Both the position numbers and the translations under genes were made by a program. A stretch of 55,863 nt of DNA from a virus: positions 1 to 55,863 of IMG/VR virus record IMGVR_UViG_3300028840_002412; one strand, written 5' to 3'. The notes beneath the pieces were generated by a model. The model made no database searches. It saw only the letters and a program-made list of their open reading frames with translations, and was not told the origin of the DNA. Position 1 is the stretch's first letter. Every line of letters begins with the position of its first letter. Shown piece by piece: positions 46,729 to 53,924 of the stretch.

Positions 46729-48462
46729 CTATTTGCCCACCATCAGAGACGCCTTTTGTTCAACCACCTCTGCTATAACACACTCGGCCAGTTGGTCCAA
46801 GTCTATTGACCCCTCTGCGAAATTCAGGGCAATGCGCCTCAGTGCTGACTGTGCCTCCTGTTGCCCTTGCTCTCGTCCAGTTACGCCGAACGCCTCGTCG
46901 CTGGTCAGCTCTGCGAACTGATCGGCGCCTATCGCTTGCAGGGCAGGCCGCACGAGGGCGGCGTCAATCGCGGCCACGGCGCCCGCCGGGATGATGCCCA
47001 GGCCCGCCGCCTCGTGCAGGCTGGCCATCAGCTTGCTGCTCGCGTCCACCATCGGCGGGAAATCGGGCAGCGAGTAGGAATCAATGCTGACCTCTGCATC
47101 TGTGGACTGGAGCGTCACGCTTCCATACTGCTCTGCGAACGAGAACACGATCCGCGCCACGCGCCGGAATTGCGCCGACCAGAACCGCTTGTACTTGGAG
47201 AACAAGTAGCTCTGTACCTTGTCCATCTCGACGGCGGTTGCCCAGCGCGAGGCGTCCAGGCCCAGCGAGGTGGGAAACAAGCCCGCGCCCAGGCCGGCCA
47301 TCCACGCAAACAGCTTGTTATCCGCCTCGGCGTCGCTGGCCCCGGTTCTCATCGGAAGCTCGCTCGTCTCGACGGCGCGGTTTTCGACGTGCCACGAACC
47401 GGGCGCTGCCGGCGGGTTGGTGTCGGTGAATTGGCTCTGCGACAGATTAGACGCGATGGTGTCGATCACGGACTGGACGGCGCGCGATCCGCCCTGCACC
47501 CGCGACCGGCGCACGAACTGCGCGACCGAAAGCGCCACGGTGAAACGGGCCTGCGCAAAGCGCTTGTGCGTCCGCAGCCAGGGCAGGGCCACGGTCAGGA
47601 GCGGCCAGCCCCACAGGCTGTCCAGATCCTTGCGGTTGTGGGCGATGTGGAGCATGCAGACCGCCGTGCCGGGGCCGGTCTCGATGCCGCCGAGCTGCTG
47701 GCCATTGCGCACCTGATCGGCACGCCGGGCATCGCGTGGGACTTTGCGCTGATCTTGGAGCGTCTGCCACGCCTCGTCCACCGTGATCGCCGCGTCCTCC
47801 CCGCCGCAGTAGAGCGCCCAGTCGGGATAGTAGAGGTCGGTCGGGTCACCCTCTCCCGTCACCCGGCTGCGCTTGTAGAACCAGGGCGTCAAGGCGTCCT
47901 CGGGATTGGCGACGATCTCGATCGCGTCTTGCTGGACGTTCCGCACGGTGGCGAGGCCGTCCACCGTGGAAGCAAAGAATGCCAAGAACGCGTTGCCGTC
48001 CACCAGGACACGCTCGCTTAGGGAATCAAGGTGATCCTGGCCCAAGAGCGCGGCGTTGCGGTCCGCGTTCCAGAACTCGTCCAGGACCGGCTGGCCATTG
48101 GCCTCGTCCTCGGCGCTGACCTGCACCGCGTCCCCGATGCCCCAGGCGGTCCAGGTCCACACCGCCCACTGTGCCAAGGGGGACTGGGAGCGCCACGCCT
48201 GGCGAGATATCTTGATCGCCCATTTGCGCTCGCGCTCCAGGCTGGTCTCCTGCGCGCCGATGTAGTCCCAGAGCAAATCCTGGACCATCAGGTCCAGGTA
48301 CTCCTCGTCGTACTCAGAGAGCGCCTGGACGTGCTCTTGAATGCGCGAGAGGGGCGCATCGGTCTCGGCCCATCTCCAGGTCTCCAGGACGGCCTCACGT
48401 GCGCGCTGCCGCTCCTGGAGCTGTACGTCCACCCCGCGCCATAGCTGGCCTTTTCGATTCAT
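46729..48462 (-). CDS. Portal protein
   Basis: This 577-residue protein starts at the ATG at 48462 (GGAGGACATCGGACA upstream) and overlaps the small gene before it. Length, the position after large terminase and the central sequence (VLVDGNAFLAFFASTVDG, IETGPGTAVCMLHIAHNRKD, LTVALPWLRTHKRFAQARFT) fit siphophage portals that form the 12-subunit DNA channel. The segment LGLDASRWATAVEMDKVQSY resembles the portal crown/stem transition. Confidence 0.75.
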   Translation of the reverse strand: MNRKGQLWRGVDVQLQERQRAREAVLETWRWAETDAPLSRIQEHVQALSEYDEEYLDLMVQDLLWDYIGAQETSLERERKWAIKISRQAWRSQSPLAQWAVWTWTAWGIGDAVQVSAEDEANGQPVLDEFWNADRNAALLGQDHLDSLSERVLVDGNAFLAFFASTVDGLATVRNVQQDAIEIVANPEDALTPWFYKRSRVTGEGDPTDLYYPDWALYCGGEDAAITVDEAWQTLQDQRKVPRDARRADQVRNGQQLGGIETGPGTAVCMLHIAHNRKDLDSLWGWPLLTVALPWLRTHKRFAQARFTVALSVAQFVRRSRVQGGSRAVQSVIDTIASNLSQSQFTDTNPPAAPGSWHVENRAVETSELPMRTGASDAEADNKLFAWMAGLGAGLFPTSLGLDASRWATAVEMDKVQSYLFSKYKRFWSAQFRRVARIVFSFAEQYGSVTLQSTDAEVSIDSYSLPDFPPMVDASSKLMASLHEAAGLGIIPAGAVAAIDAALVRPALQAIGADQFAELTSDEAFGVTGREQGQQEAQSALRRIALNFAEGSIDLDQLAECVIAEVVEQKASLMVGK

Positions 48463-48653
48463 TGTCCGATGTCCTCCGGTGCGATGCCGGCCATCACGCG
48501 CAGCCAGTGCCCGCGCTCGATGATGCCCACCACGCGCCACAGGCCGACCAGGAATACGAGCCGCCCGCGACGCACGCGCACCCGGTTGGCCTCAAAGAAG
48601 CGCACCGGACCGGCCTCGGTCTGGACGGCGAATGAGATCAGGTTATTGGGCAT
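48459..48653 (-). CDS. Small basic protein between terminase and portal
   Basis: This 64-residue basic protein (MPNNLISFAVQTEAGPVRFF...) overlaps the portal start by four bases. It is beta-like with many Arg and may be an adaptor or DNA-binding assembly factor. No family recognised. Confidence 0.55.
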   Translation of the reverse strand: MPNNLISFAVQTEAGPVRFFEANRVRVRRGRLVFLVGLWRVVGIIERGHWLRVMAGIAPEDIGQ

Positions 48654-48662
48654 AGGTCTCTC

Positions 48663-50012
48663 CTACCAATTCCCGCCGATGGACGCCAGGCGGTCGACAA
48701 CTTGTACGCGCTCGTGGGGTTCAGCCAAAAAGGCGACGCCATAGCGTAGGCAGTCCGCAAGGTGAAACACGTCCTTATCCTCTATGTTGTCCGTCGGCTG
48801 GCCGTGGATCACCTTGCGCCGATAGCTGCCCACGTCACTCAAGAGCTGCGGGCACGTGTCGTGAATCACGATCTTGAAATCACGCAGCAGCTCGATCACC
48901 CGGTCAATCTGCGACCAAACCCCGATGTTGGGAGGCTCGCCCAGGGGGATGCCGTGCGCCTGCCAATCGGTGCGCGCTTGTCGCTCGGAAGGCCCGCCGC
49001 CGACCCAGGCAAAGACCGTCTCGCCCTGGCTCAGTCTCAAGATGTTCCGGACGTGCTGCCCGGTCGGGGCACCATAGGGCTCCAGGTACTCCCGGTAGAC
49101 GTTCAGCACCCGCGCCGTCGGATCGAACGCCATCCAGAGCGCTCCGATCATCGCGCCCACCGGATCGATGGCGACGATCCTTGGCCAGAGCGCCGGCGGC
49201 TTGAACCCGCGCACCTTGTGCCGCTCCTCGTCAAAGAGCGAGTAGATCGCGCCCTCGGACACGACCCAGACGCCATACCGCAACCGCAGCTTGCGGGCCC
49301 CGGTCAGCCGGTCCAGCGTGCCGATGTACTCTTCCCCGGACTCGGTCCACTCGCCGTGCGCGCTGTCCCAAAGCACCGGGTTGTCTGTGTGCCGGGTCTC
49401 CAGGAGCGTCGCCTGCCCCTTGTCACAGCGCTGCTTGAGCCAGTGCATCGGGCTCTCTGGGTTGCAGTCGGCAAGCATCTGCCGGAAGGGCATCCCCTGA
49501 CCCCGCAAGCGGGTGAGCAAAGTTTCGTAGCCCCACAGGCTGCCCTCTTCGGCCTGTTGCCAGTAGATCAGATCATACTCGCTGGACAAAATGCGCGCCG
49601 GCTTGTCCATCCCGCCGATGTTGATCTGACTGCCGTTCGGGTAGCGGTAGGAGGAGCGCCAGGGCCGCTTGGGGCCGTCCAGAGCCATCGGATGCAAGGG
49701 CCCTAGCACGTGGTTCTCGAACGTTTCCAGGCCGGTCTCGCTCAGGCTGGCGCGCGTCTGTCGCACGATCAGCGCGCGTGTTCCGGGATAGGTGTTGCAG
49801 CAGTAGTGCAGCTTTTCCAGGCACGCCCTCGATTTGCCGGTCCCTGCTGGCCCCGAGACGACCAGCTCACGATCCGTGTTGAACAGGACGCGCCCGGCAT
49901 TGCCTCGTGGTGCATAGTGCTGGTCAGGGTTGATCGTCCCGATCAGCGTCCGGTCTGTGAGCGTCCGCTGATAGTCCGAACATTCCCTTAAGAGCGTCTC
50001 TACGTTCAGCAT
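48663..50012 (-). CDS. terL: Terminase large subunit
   Basis: This 449-residue protein has Walker A GPAGTGKS (54-61), a Walker B-like strand (SEYDLIYWQQAEE), a coupling region (LADCNPES) and C-terminal nuclease motifs (IVAIDPVG, later EDKDVFHLADCLRYG) of the RNase H-like nuclease. It is the ATP-driven packaging motor and the DNA-cutting enzyme. The first about 30 codons overlap the small terminase; a later start is possible. Confidence 0.85.
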   Translation of the reverse strand: MLNVETLLRECSDYQRTLTDRTLIGTINPDQHYAPRGNAGRVLFNTDRELVVSGPAGTGKSRACLEKLHYCCNTYPGTRALIVRQTRASLSETGLETFENHVLGPLHPMALDGPKRPWRSSYRYPNGSQINIGGMDKPARILSSEYDLIYWQQAEEGSLWGYETLLTRLRGQGMPFRQMLADCNPESPMHWLKQRCDKGQATLLETRHTDNPVLWDSAHGEWTESGEEYIGTLDRLTGARKLRLRYGVWVVSEGAIYSLFDEERHKVRGFKPPALWPRIVAIDPVGAMIGALWMAFDPTARVLNVYREYLEPYGAPTGQHVRNILRLSQGETVFAWVGGGPSERQARTDWQAHGIPLGEPPNIGVWSQIDRVIELLRDFKIVIHDTCPQLLSDVGSYRRKVIHGQPTDNIEDKDVFHLADCLRYGVAFLAEPHERVQVVDRLASIGGNW

Positions 50013-50454
50013 CCGTTAGCTCTACATTCTGGACGACAATCGCGCCCCCTTCGCCGGTGCCCTCGTGGCGTTGCGTCTGCGTAGCCTTGCCCATCTCCCA
50101 TTCGACGATTTCAGTCGAGACGGCTTGCCTCAGTCGTTCGTCGTCGCTGTCCAGGCCCGCGACCTTGACTAGCATCGCCTTGAGGAGGTTCTTGCGACGA
50201 ACAGAGGCCGCGAATATCAGCCCATCCTGAGCCATCAACTCGCAAGCCCTATCAATCGGGTAGCCTTTGCGTTTCCACGACTTGATGGTGTCCGGGCTGA
50301 TCTCCAAGCTCTCAGCAGCGGCCTTGTCTGTATTGTGCTCTTGACGCGCCTGGACGAACCGCATTTGATCCACCGTGAGCTGCTCGGCAATCGCCGTCAG
50401 TTCCTCAGTAAGTTGACTTTCGTGTATTTCCACGCTCTGATTCGTCTCGCTCAT
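49924..50454 (-). CDS. terS: Terminase small subunit
   Basis: This 176-residue protein has an N-terminal helix-turn-helix (DKAAAESLEISPDTIKSWKR), an alpha-helical oligomerisation domain (about 70-125) and an acidic, Asp/Arg-rich C-terminus. Its position before terL supports DNA recognition for packaging. The C-terminal part overlaps the terL start region. Confidence 0.7.
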   Translation of the reverse strand: MSETNQSVEIHESQLTEELTAIAEQLTVDQMRFVQARQEHNTDKAAAESLEISPDTIKSWKRKGYPIDRACELMAQDGLIFAASVRRKNLLKAMLVKVAGLDSDDERLRQAVSTEIVEWEMGKATQTQRHEGTGEGGAIVVQNVELTDAERRDALKGMFGLSADAHRPDADRDDQP

Positions 50455-50641
50455 TCTCGCCTCGTGGCTTGCACGTCACATCCAGCACGATACCCTCGCG
50501 CTTATAGGCCATCATCTCGGCGGCTTGCGCAATCGCGTCCTCGGGCAGATCAAGGTATAAACGGATCCCCCCATCCGCCATCGTTTGCACCTTGCCGACA
50601 ATCGCCCAAAACGTGACGGGTTCCACACTCACGTCCCCCAC
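50405..50641 (-). CDS. Small phage protein
   Basis: The frame gives up to 78 residues (…EPVTFWAIVGKVQTMADGGI, RLYLDLPEDAIAQAAEMMAY). The helical/strand pattern looks like a small nucleic-acid-associated phage protein, and it overlaps the small terminase start. The exact start among several GTG codons is uncertain. Confidence 0.5.
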   Translation of the reverse strand: MGDVSVEPVTFWAIVGKVQTMADGGIRLYLDLPEDAIAQAAEMMAYKREGIVLDVTCKPRGENERDESERGNTRKSTY

Positions 50642-50725
50642 TCCGAACTGGTGACAATGGGAATGCCCTGGGGGGGAATGGATCCATTGCCACTAGTTCG
50701 GAAAGAGTGACGGGCACCGGATAGC

Positions 50726-50749
50726 AAAAACGGCACGTGAACCGTGCCG
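50726..50749 (-). terminator. Intrinsic terminator, end of leftward early operon
   Basis: CGGCACG (50731-50737) and CGTGCCG (50743-50749) form a 7-bp stem with a TGAAC loop. On the minus strand it is followed by TTTTT (50730-50726). It would stop leftward transcripts before the packaging genes. Confidence 0.7.
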
Positions 50750-50905
50750 CCCGTAGATGCCTCAGTTTGATTGTCTGGTGGCGCGTCTATGATGACTATC
50801 AATGCTCCGCCCGCAGGACAGCGCGGCGGATGACCGGCGACGAGACAATGATGCGCCGCGCTGTCCAAAGGAGAATGGAAGAACTGCCGTCTCACGACGG
50901 CTAGT
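50726..50905 (-). ncRNA. Promoter-driven structured leader or small RNA before packaging genes
   Basis: From a predicted start near 50905 the transcript carries GCCGTC-GTGA-GACGGC (50901-50886), a perfect 13-bp hairpin GGACAGCGCGGCG/CGCCGCGCTGTCC (50866-50854 with 50828-50816, 25-base loop) and ends at the intrinsic terminator 50749-50726. Two strong hairpins between promoter and terminator, with no convincing gene inside, suggest a free small RNA of about 180 nt or an antitermination leader controlling late genes. Confidence 0.55.
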
Positions 50906-50911
50906 GATGTC

Positions 50912-50941
50912 ATTATATCACGGAAAGGAAGGAGATGTCAA
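50912..50941 (-). promoter_or_regulatory. Consensus sigma70-type promoter upstream of the late genes
   Basis: On the minus strand TTGACA (50941-50936) and TATAAT (50917-50912) both match the consensus perfectly, with an 18-base spacer. It overlaps the end of the 50938 gene. It probably starts the packaging and structural operon after a structured leader. Confidence 0.75.
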
Positions 50942-51168
50942 GGGGAGCCGTCAGAGGTAACGTGATGCCCCTGGCAGCCAGCCTGAAGCCGGCCACCGAG
51001 CAGACATTCGAGACCTGTGAATTGCGAACACCCCTCACAAGTCGGCTCTGGAGGGGGTAGACTGTCCACCAAGTCAGCCGCGCACTCATCACAGAGACCA
51101 ACCTGTCCCCGTGTCCGAGTGTAGATCGGATCATCGGGCACTTTTGCGCCACACACTGTACATCTCAT
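50938..51168 (-). CDS. Cysteine-rich zinc-finger protein
   Basis: This 76-residue protein carries CTVCGA (3-8), CDEC (26-29), CEGC and a final Cys pair, enough ligands for two zinc sites. Its C-terminus runs into the late promoter. It is the last gene of the leftward early operon and might be a transcription factor for the late switch; that is inference. Confidence 0.6.
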   Translation of the reverse strand: MRCTVCGAKVPDDPIYTRTRGQVGLCDECAADLVDSLPPPEPTCEGCSQFTGLECLLGGRLQAGCQGHHVTSDGSP

Positions 51169-51260
51169 TCTATACCGCCTCCATCCAGGTCGTGTACTTG
51201 GGATTGACGTACAGCGTATCCTCCTCTGGATCGTAGCCCATCATCATCAAATGTGCTCAT
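51165..51260 (-). CDS. Possible 31-residue protein
   Basis: A frame of 31 codons starts at an ATG with GGAGGATAGA upstream and ends overlapping the next ATG. The sequence (MSTFDDDGLRSRGGYAVRQS...) is plain. The overlapping frame at 51170-51247 has better coding character, so one of the two may be a shifted remnant. Confidence 0.35.
   Translation of the reverse strand: MSTFDDDGLRSRGGYAVRQSQVHDLDGGGIE
51170..51247 (-). CDS. Possible 25-residue protein (alternative frame)
   Basis: Three tandem ATG codons open a 25-codon frame (MMMGYDPEEDTLYVNPKYTT then WMEAV). Its composition is protein-like and it ends in TAG just before the next gene. Together with the 51165 frame it suggests a frameshifted gene reading MSTFDDD-GYDPEEDTLYVN. 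Confidence 0.35.
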   Translation of the reverse strand: MMMGYDPEEDTLYVNPKYTTWMEAV

Positions 51261-51261
51261 T

Positions 51262-51525
51262 CTATCCTCCATTCTCTGTCCGTTCGTCCCCCGTCCGTTC
51301 GTCCCCACGGGGGTCCTCTGGACGCGACCCCGACGCGGGGGAGTGGGGGAGTAATTCAATATCTACACTACCAGGTTTATGCCCCGCCATCAAACCACGG
51401 GCGAAACTCCAAAACTCTGTATTGGTCATAATCAAATGCCCACAATTAGCCCCATTGGCAAAGACCGTAAAATGCCGATGCCGAGCGTTGGCCTCGTCTA
51501 TCCGAATCAAGAATCTATTGGCCAT
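51262..51525 (-). CDS. Hypothetical protein
   Basis: This 87-residue protein has a beta-rich N-terminal part (ANRFLIRIDEANARHRHFTV, CGHLIMTNTEFWSFARGL) and a hydrophilic Arg/Glu/Asp-rich tail. The first 60 residues look like a small phage protein family; the tail may be disordered. It belongs to the leftward operon behind cysH. Confidence 0.5.
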   Translation of the reverse strand: MANRFLIRIDEANARHRHFTVFANGANCGHLIMTNTEFWSFARGLMAGHKPGSVDIELLPHSPASGSRPEDPRGDERTGDERTENGG

Positions 51526-51669
51526 CTATCCCCACTCCTCGAGTCCGTCCGTTTCAGACTCCGGCCATCCTCTGATCACCTCAATCGCGCGATAGATGGC
51601 TTCCCAGGTCAACCACTCGAACGTTTCTCGCAGCTCGTCCGGGGTGAACCCGATTCCGAGCAGGACCAC
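51526..51669 (-). CDS. Helical protein fragment overlapping the zinc-finger gene
   Basis: From GTG 51669 this frame reads VLLGIGFTPDELRETFEWLT and WEAIYRAIEVIRGWPESETD to its stop, a convincing helical C-terminal domain. No good ribosome site precedes it. It overlaps the C-terminal codons of 51609-51902, in another frame; the two probably were one gene. Confidence 0.45.
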   Translation of the reverse strand: MVLLGIGFTPDELRETFEWLTWEAIYRAIEVIRGWPESETDGLEEWG

Positions 51670-51902
51670 CCATCGCCGATCACTGCGTCGATAGCCTCCG
51701 GCGGGATCAGGTCGTCTTCTGTCTCCCTGGCGCGACCGTTGCAGGCGACGCAGTGATCGGCGGCCTTCGATTTGATGCCGCCGCAGATAGGGCATGTATC
51801 GACTTCGGTTACGCGCCTGGGGAGGCGCTCGTCGATATAGTTTCCCATCGTGCGGGCGTGGATGAGCCGACATTGCCCGCCCATTGACTCAGTATCCATC
51901 AT
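51609..51902 (-). CDS. Zinc-finger protein, possibly frameshifted
   Basis: This 97-residue frame carries CPICGG and CVAC (about residues 37-55), a C4 zinc site, then DDLIPPEAIDAVIGDGW. The remaining residues (SCSESGSPRTSCEKRSSG) look out of frame compared with the helical sequence in the overlapping 51526 frame. Start overlaps the upstream stop. Confidence 0.5.
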   Translation of the reverse strand: MMDTESMGGQCRLIHARTMGNYIDERLPRRVTEVDTCPICGGIKSKAADHCVACNGRARETEDDLIPPEAIDAVIGDGWSCSESGSPRTSCEKRSSG

Positions 51903-52129
51903 CGCTCATGGGGTATCTCTGCCCACAAAAGCCCAGCCAGCCCAGCCAGCCCGGGCGTCACGCTTGGTTTGCGCTGAATAGATGGTCCCACCGGCTCCAA
52001 CCCGAACGCAAGCCCGACCGACAGCAAGGCATTTCGCACACCTGCCTGGTAGGCTTGGGCCAACTTCTCCGGGTCAGCTACCGTGTCAGGTCCGCTTACA
52101 TCTCCAACCAACTCTATGGCCAGGCTCAT
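51899..52129 (-). CDS. Hypothetical protein with unclear start
   Basis: From the ATG at 52129 the product has 76 residues (MSLAIELVGDVSGPDTVADP...AQAYQAGVRNALLSVGLAFG). The same frame stays open and coding-like upstream to 52204 (IGLDVYFRRDIANILRSTAC), with a good AAGGAGGG site at 52220-52213, but the codon there is ATC after a TAG. The true start may be a rare ATC or a lost ATG. Confidence 0.5.
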   Translation of the reverse strand: MSLAIELVGDVSGPDTVADPEKLAQAYQAGVRNALLSVGLAFGLEPVGPSIQRKPSVTPGLAGLAGLLWAEIPHER

Positions 52130-52207
52130 CGCGCCGTCATTGGCGCAGGCCGTAGAGCGCAGGATATTGGCAATATCACGACGGAAGTATACATCTAAAC
52201 CGATGCC

Positions 52208-52345
52208 CTATACCCTCCTTGGCGCTTTAGGCGCCACTCTGTTCTGTAGAATCACGCGGCTCTCCGGTCCGATGGTTAAATGCCCGAACGTGCTCCGAGT
52301 GATTTGCGAATAGCTCCAAGTTTTCGATCCATCTGCAGTAATCAC
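52208..52345 (-). CDS. Small protein following cysH
   Basis: This 45-residue frame starts at a GTG overlapping the cysH stop (GTGA). It reads MITADGSKTWSYSQITRSTF then a beta-like GHLTIGPESRVILQNRV and a basic tail, and ends in TAG after the next gene's ribosome site. A hairpin GGCGC-TTTAG-GCGCC lies within its last codons (52221-52235). Coupling to cysH suggests a functional link. Confidence 0.5.
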   Translation of the reverse strand: MITADGSKTWSYSQITRSTFGHLTIGPESRVILQNRVAPKAPRRV

Positions 52346-53091
52346 ACAAAGCCCTTCACTTCTGGAAATTCGCTCGCCAATCGATTCCACAACTCCATAT
52401 AATTCCGCTTGAGCCACGCCCAGCGTCCCCACCGACGCTTGGTGCTGCCCGCCCAGTAGGATAGCCGCTGATCCGCTTCCGGCATATCCCACATCTTGTC
52501 GTACACGCCACAGTACGGCAGGCGCTTCGTGACGATATAGGCCCATACGTCACTGTACGTCCAGTCGTGAATTGGCTGGCAACCCCACAACCCATCACGC
52601 TTGTATTGGAACACCGCGCCGCGCATCTTTGCATTCATCCGTCGTCCGTGGCTCTCCTCTGCCCGCAGGCCATACGCTACGCCATCAAACCCGTACTGCT
52701 CGATCAACCGCCGAATTGGCTCATACACCGTCGTGCGCATCGTCTCGCGTTCTAGCGCCGGGCCACCTTCGATCCCGCCATAGCGCCGGAACGTGTCCAG
52801 CAACGGTTCCAGCGTCGGAAACACGATCACATTCTTCGTGCTGGTCAGCGTCTCCTTGCTCTCGGGATACGCGCAGCCCGCGTCAAAATACACCGCTGGC
52901 GTCTCCCGCCGCTGCTCACGCACCAGATCAAGCACGCACGTTGAATCCTTGCCCGTCGAAAATGCAATATACGGATTCTCGACCAGGGCCAGCCACTCGG
53001 ACACACGCCGCTGCGCCTGTGCCACCCGCCAGCGGTGCAGGCGCAGTCGGCTGTATAGCTCGAATCGCTCGCGGGCCTCTTCAGGCATCAT
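52342..53091 (-). CDS. cysH: CysH-like PP-loop ATPase of type IV-B CRISPR loci
   Basis: This 249-residue protein has the PP-loop STGKDS (45-50) and the fold pattern of PAPS reductases/ATP pyrophosphatases (PAVYFDAGCAYPESKETL, GVAYGLRAEESHGRRMNAKM, QPIHDWTYSDVWAYI). The C-terminal ECGLH-type cysteine motif of true PAPS reductases is absent, so sulfonucleotide reduction is unlikely. CysH-like proteins are the signature accessory of type IV-B CRISPR loci, and this one lies downstream of csf3. Its biochemical role there is unknown; ATP-dependent modification is possible. Tandem ATGs 53091/53088 overlap the previous stop. Confidence 0.85.
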   Translation of the reverse strand: MMPEEARERFELYSRLRLHRWRVAQAQRRVSEWLALVENPYIAFSTGKDSTCVLDLVREQRRETPAVYFDAGCAYPESKETLTSTKNVIVFPTLEPLLDTFRRYGGIEGGPALERETMRTTVYEPIRRLIEQYGFDGVAYGLRAEESHGRRMNAKMRGAVFQYKRDGLWGCQPIHDWTYSDVWAYIVTKRLPYCGVYDKMWDMPEADQRLSYWAGSTKRRWGRWAWLKRNYMELWNRLASEFPEVKGFV

Positions 53092-53225
53092 TGATTGAGC
53101 GACTTTCGAATAGCAGCATACCGCTCGCCATAGTGGTGCGCCGCCATAAGCAAAGACTCGTAAAACCAGAGATTCCAACGCAAGCGCGCTAGTTGCACTT
53201 GGCACCAAATCCACTTTTTCTTCAT
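53088..53225 (-). CDS. Small basic protein between csf3 and cysH
   Basis: This 45-residue frame has its ATG at 53225 after AAGGAGG and its TGA overlapping the cysH ATG. It is rich in Trp, Lys and Arg (MKKKWIWCQVQLARLRWNLW). The strong ribosome site and coupling favour a real protein, possibly an RNA-binding partner of the Csf complex. No family recognised. Confidence 0.5.
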   Translation of the reverse strand: MKKKWIWCQVQLARLRWNLWFYESLLMAAHHYGERYAAIRKSLNQ

Positions 53226-53234
53226 CATTCCTCC

Positions 53235-53924
53235 TTACGGCAGCACCAGCGTCATCTGGTTATCCCGCTTCCAGTAGCTAGGCCGTATACCATAATTGCC
53301 GATATTCAGATCAAACTCGTGGCCGTCTAGATCCTCTGGTGGTATGCCGCGCATCAAGCGACCATCCGACCGCCAAACCGACCAGTCCCAAGACCACGGT
53401 TCGATCTGCCAACGCGCCACGCGCCCCCAGCCCTGTACGGCCTTTTTGCCCAGGTGCGTGACGGTGGACAGGAAGTGCTCGATCTCTTTTTTGTCGCCGA
53501 TGCAGTACCACTCAATCCACAGCGCGGCGCGATAAAGCACTGGCATGTGATATGCCTTGTACTTGCCCTGCTCGATGATCACCTTGCCCCGCCGCCGGTC
53601 AAAATCCACCAAATCCACCAACTGCGATCTGAATCGCTTGTTCCAATAGTCCTGACCCTCGACCTCGTGCGACCACTGCGCCCACGAACACTGATAGTAC
53701 CAGTGGCGATGCCCTGGGTGCAGGATGCCCAGCGGCAGTGTCGCCACAGGCGCATTGTTGGTGTACTCGCCCGGTACTGTCATCTCTAGCGCGCCCAGCG
53801 CATCTCGATGATTCTGATAGAGCAGAATGCCATCTAACGGCAAGTGCCGATCCGCCACTACACCGCTGCGCAGCCAGGCGCGCACGCGCAGTGGTTCCAG
53901 GTCGTAGCGATCACGATAGGCCAT
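53235..53924 (-). CDS. csf3: Csf3, Cas5-like subunit of type IV-B complex
   Basis: This 229-residue protein has a RAMP-like fold with a glycine-rich loop GKKAVQGWGRVA (159-170), an Arg-rich start (DLEPLRVRAWLRSGVVADRH) and an aromatic C-terminal half, matching Csf3/Cas5. In type IV effector complexes Csf3 caps the 5' end of the guide RNA. It overlaps csf2 by 14 bases and follows cas11-csf2 in the usual type IV-B order. Confidence 0.85.
   Translation of the reverse strand: MAYRDRYDLEPLRVRAWLRSGVVADRHLPLDGILLYQNHRDALGALEMTVPGEYTNNAPVATLPLGILHPGHRHWYYQCSWAQWSHEVEGQDYWNKRFRSQLVDLVDFDRRRGKVIIEQGKYKAYHMPVLYRAALWIEWYCIGDKKEIEHFLSTVTHLGKKAVQGWGRVARWQIEPWSWDWSVWRSDGRLMRGIPPEDLDGHEFDLNIGNYGIRPSYWKRDNQMTLVLP

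Noticed and set aside
50629-50913. 94-codon minus-strand frame between the late promoter and packaging genes
   Set aside because: The frame runs through the hairpins and the intrinsic terminator, with low coding character and no ribosome site. A structured leader or small RNA explains the region better.
29731-53091. A sulfur-metabolism pathway joining CysH and the sulfotransferase fusion
   Set aside because: It was tempting because true CysH consumes PAPS, the sulfotransferase's donor. But this CysH lacks the reductase cysteine and sits in the type IV-B operon, so a metabolic link is not supported.
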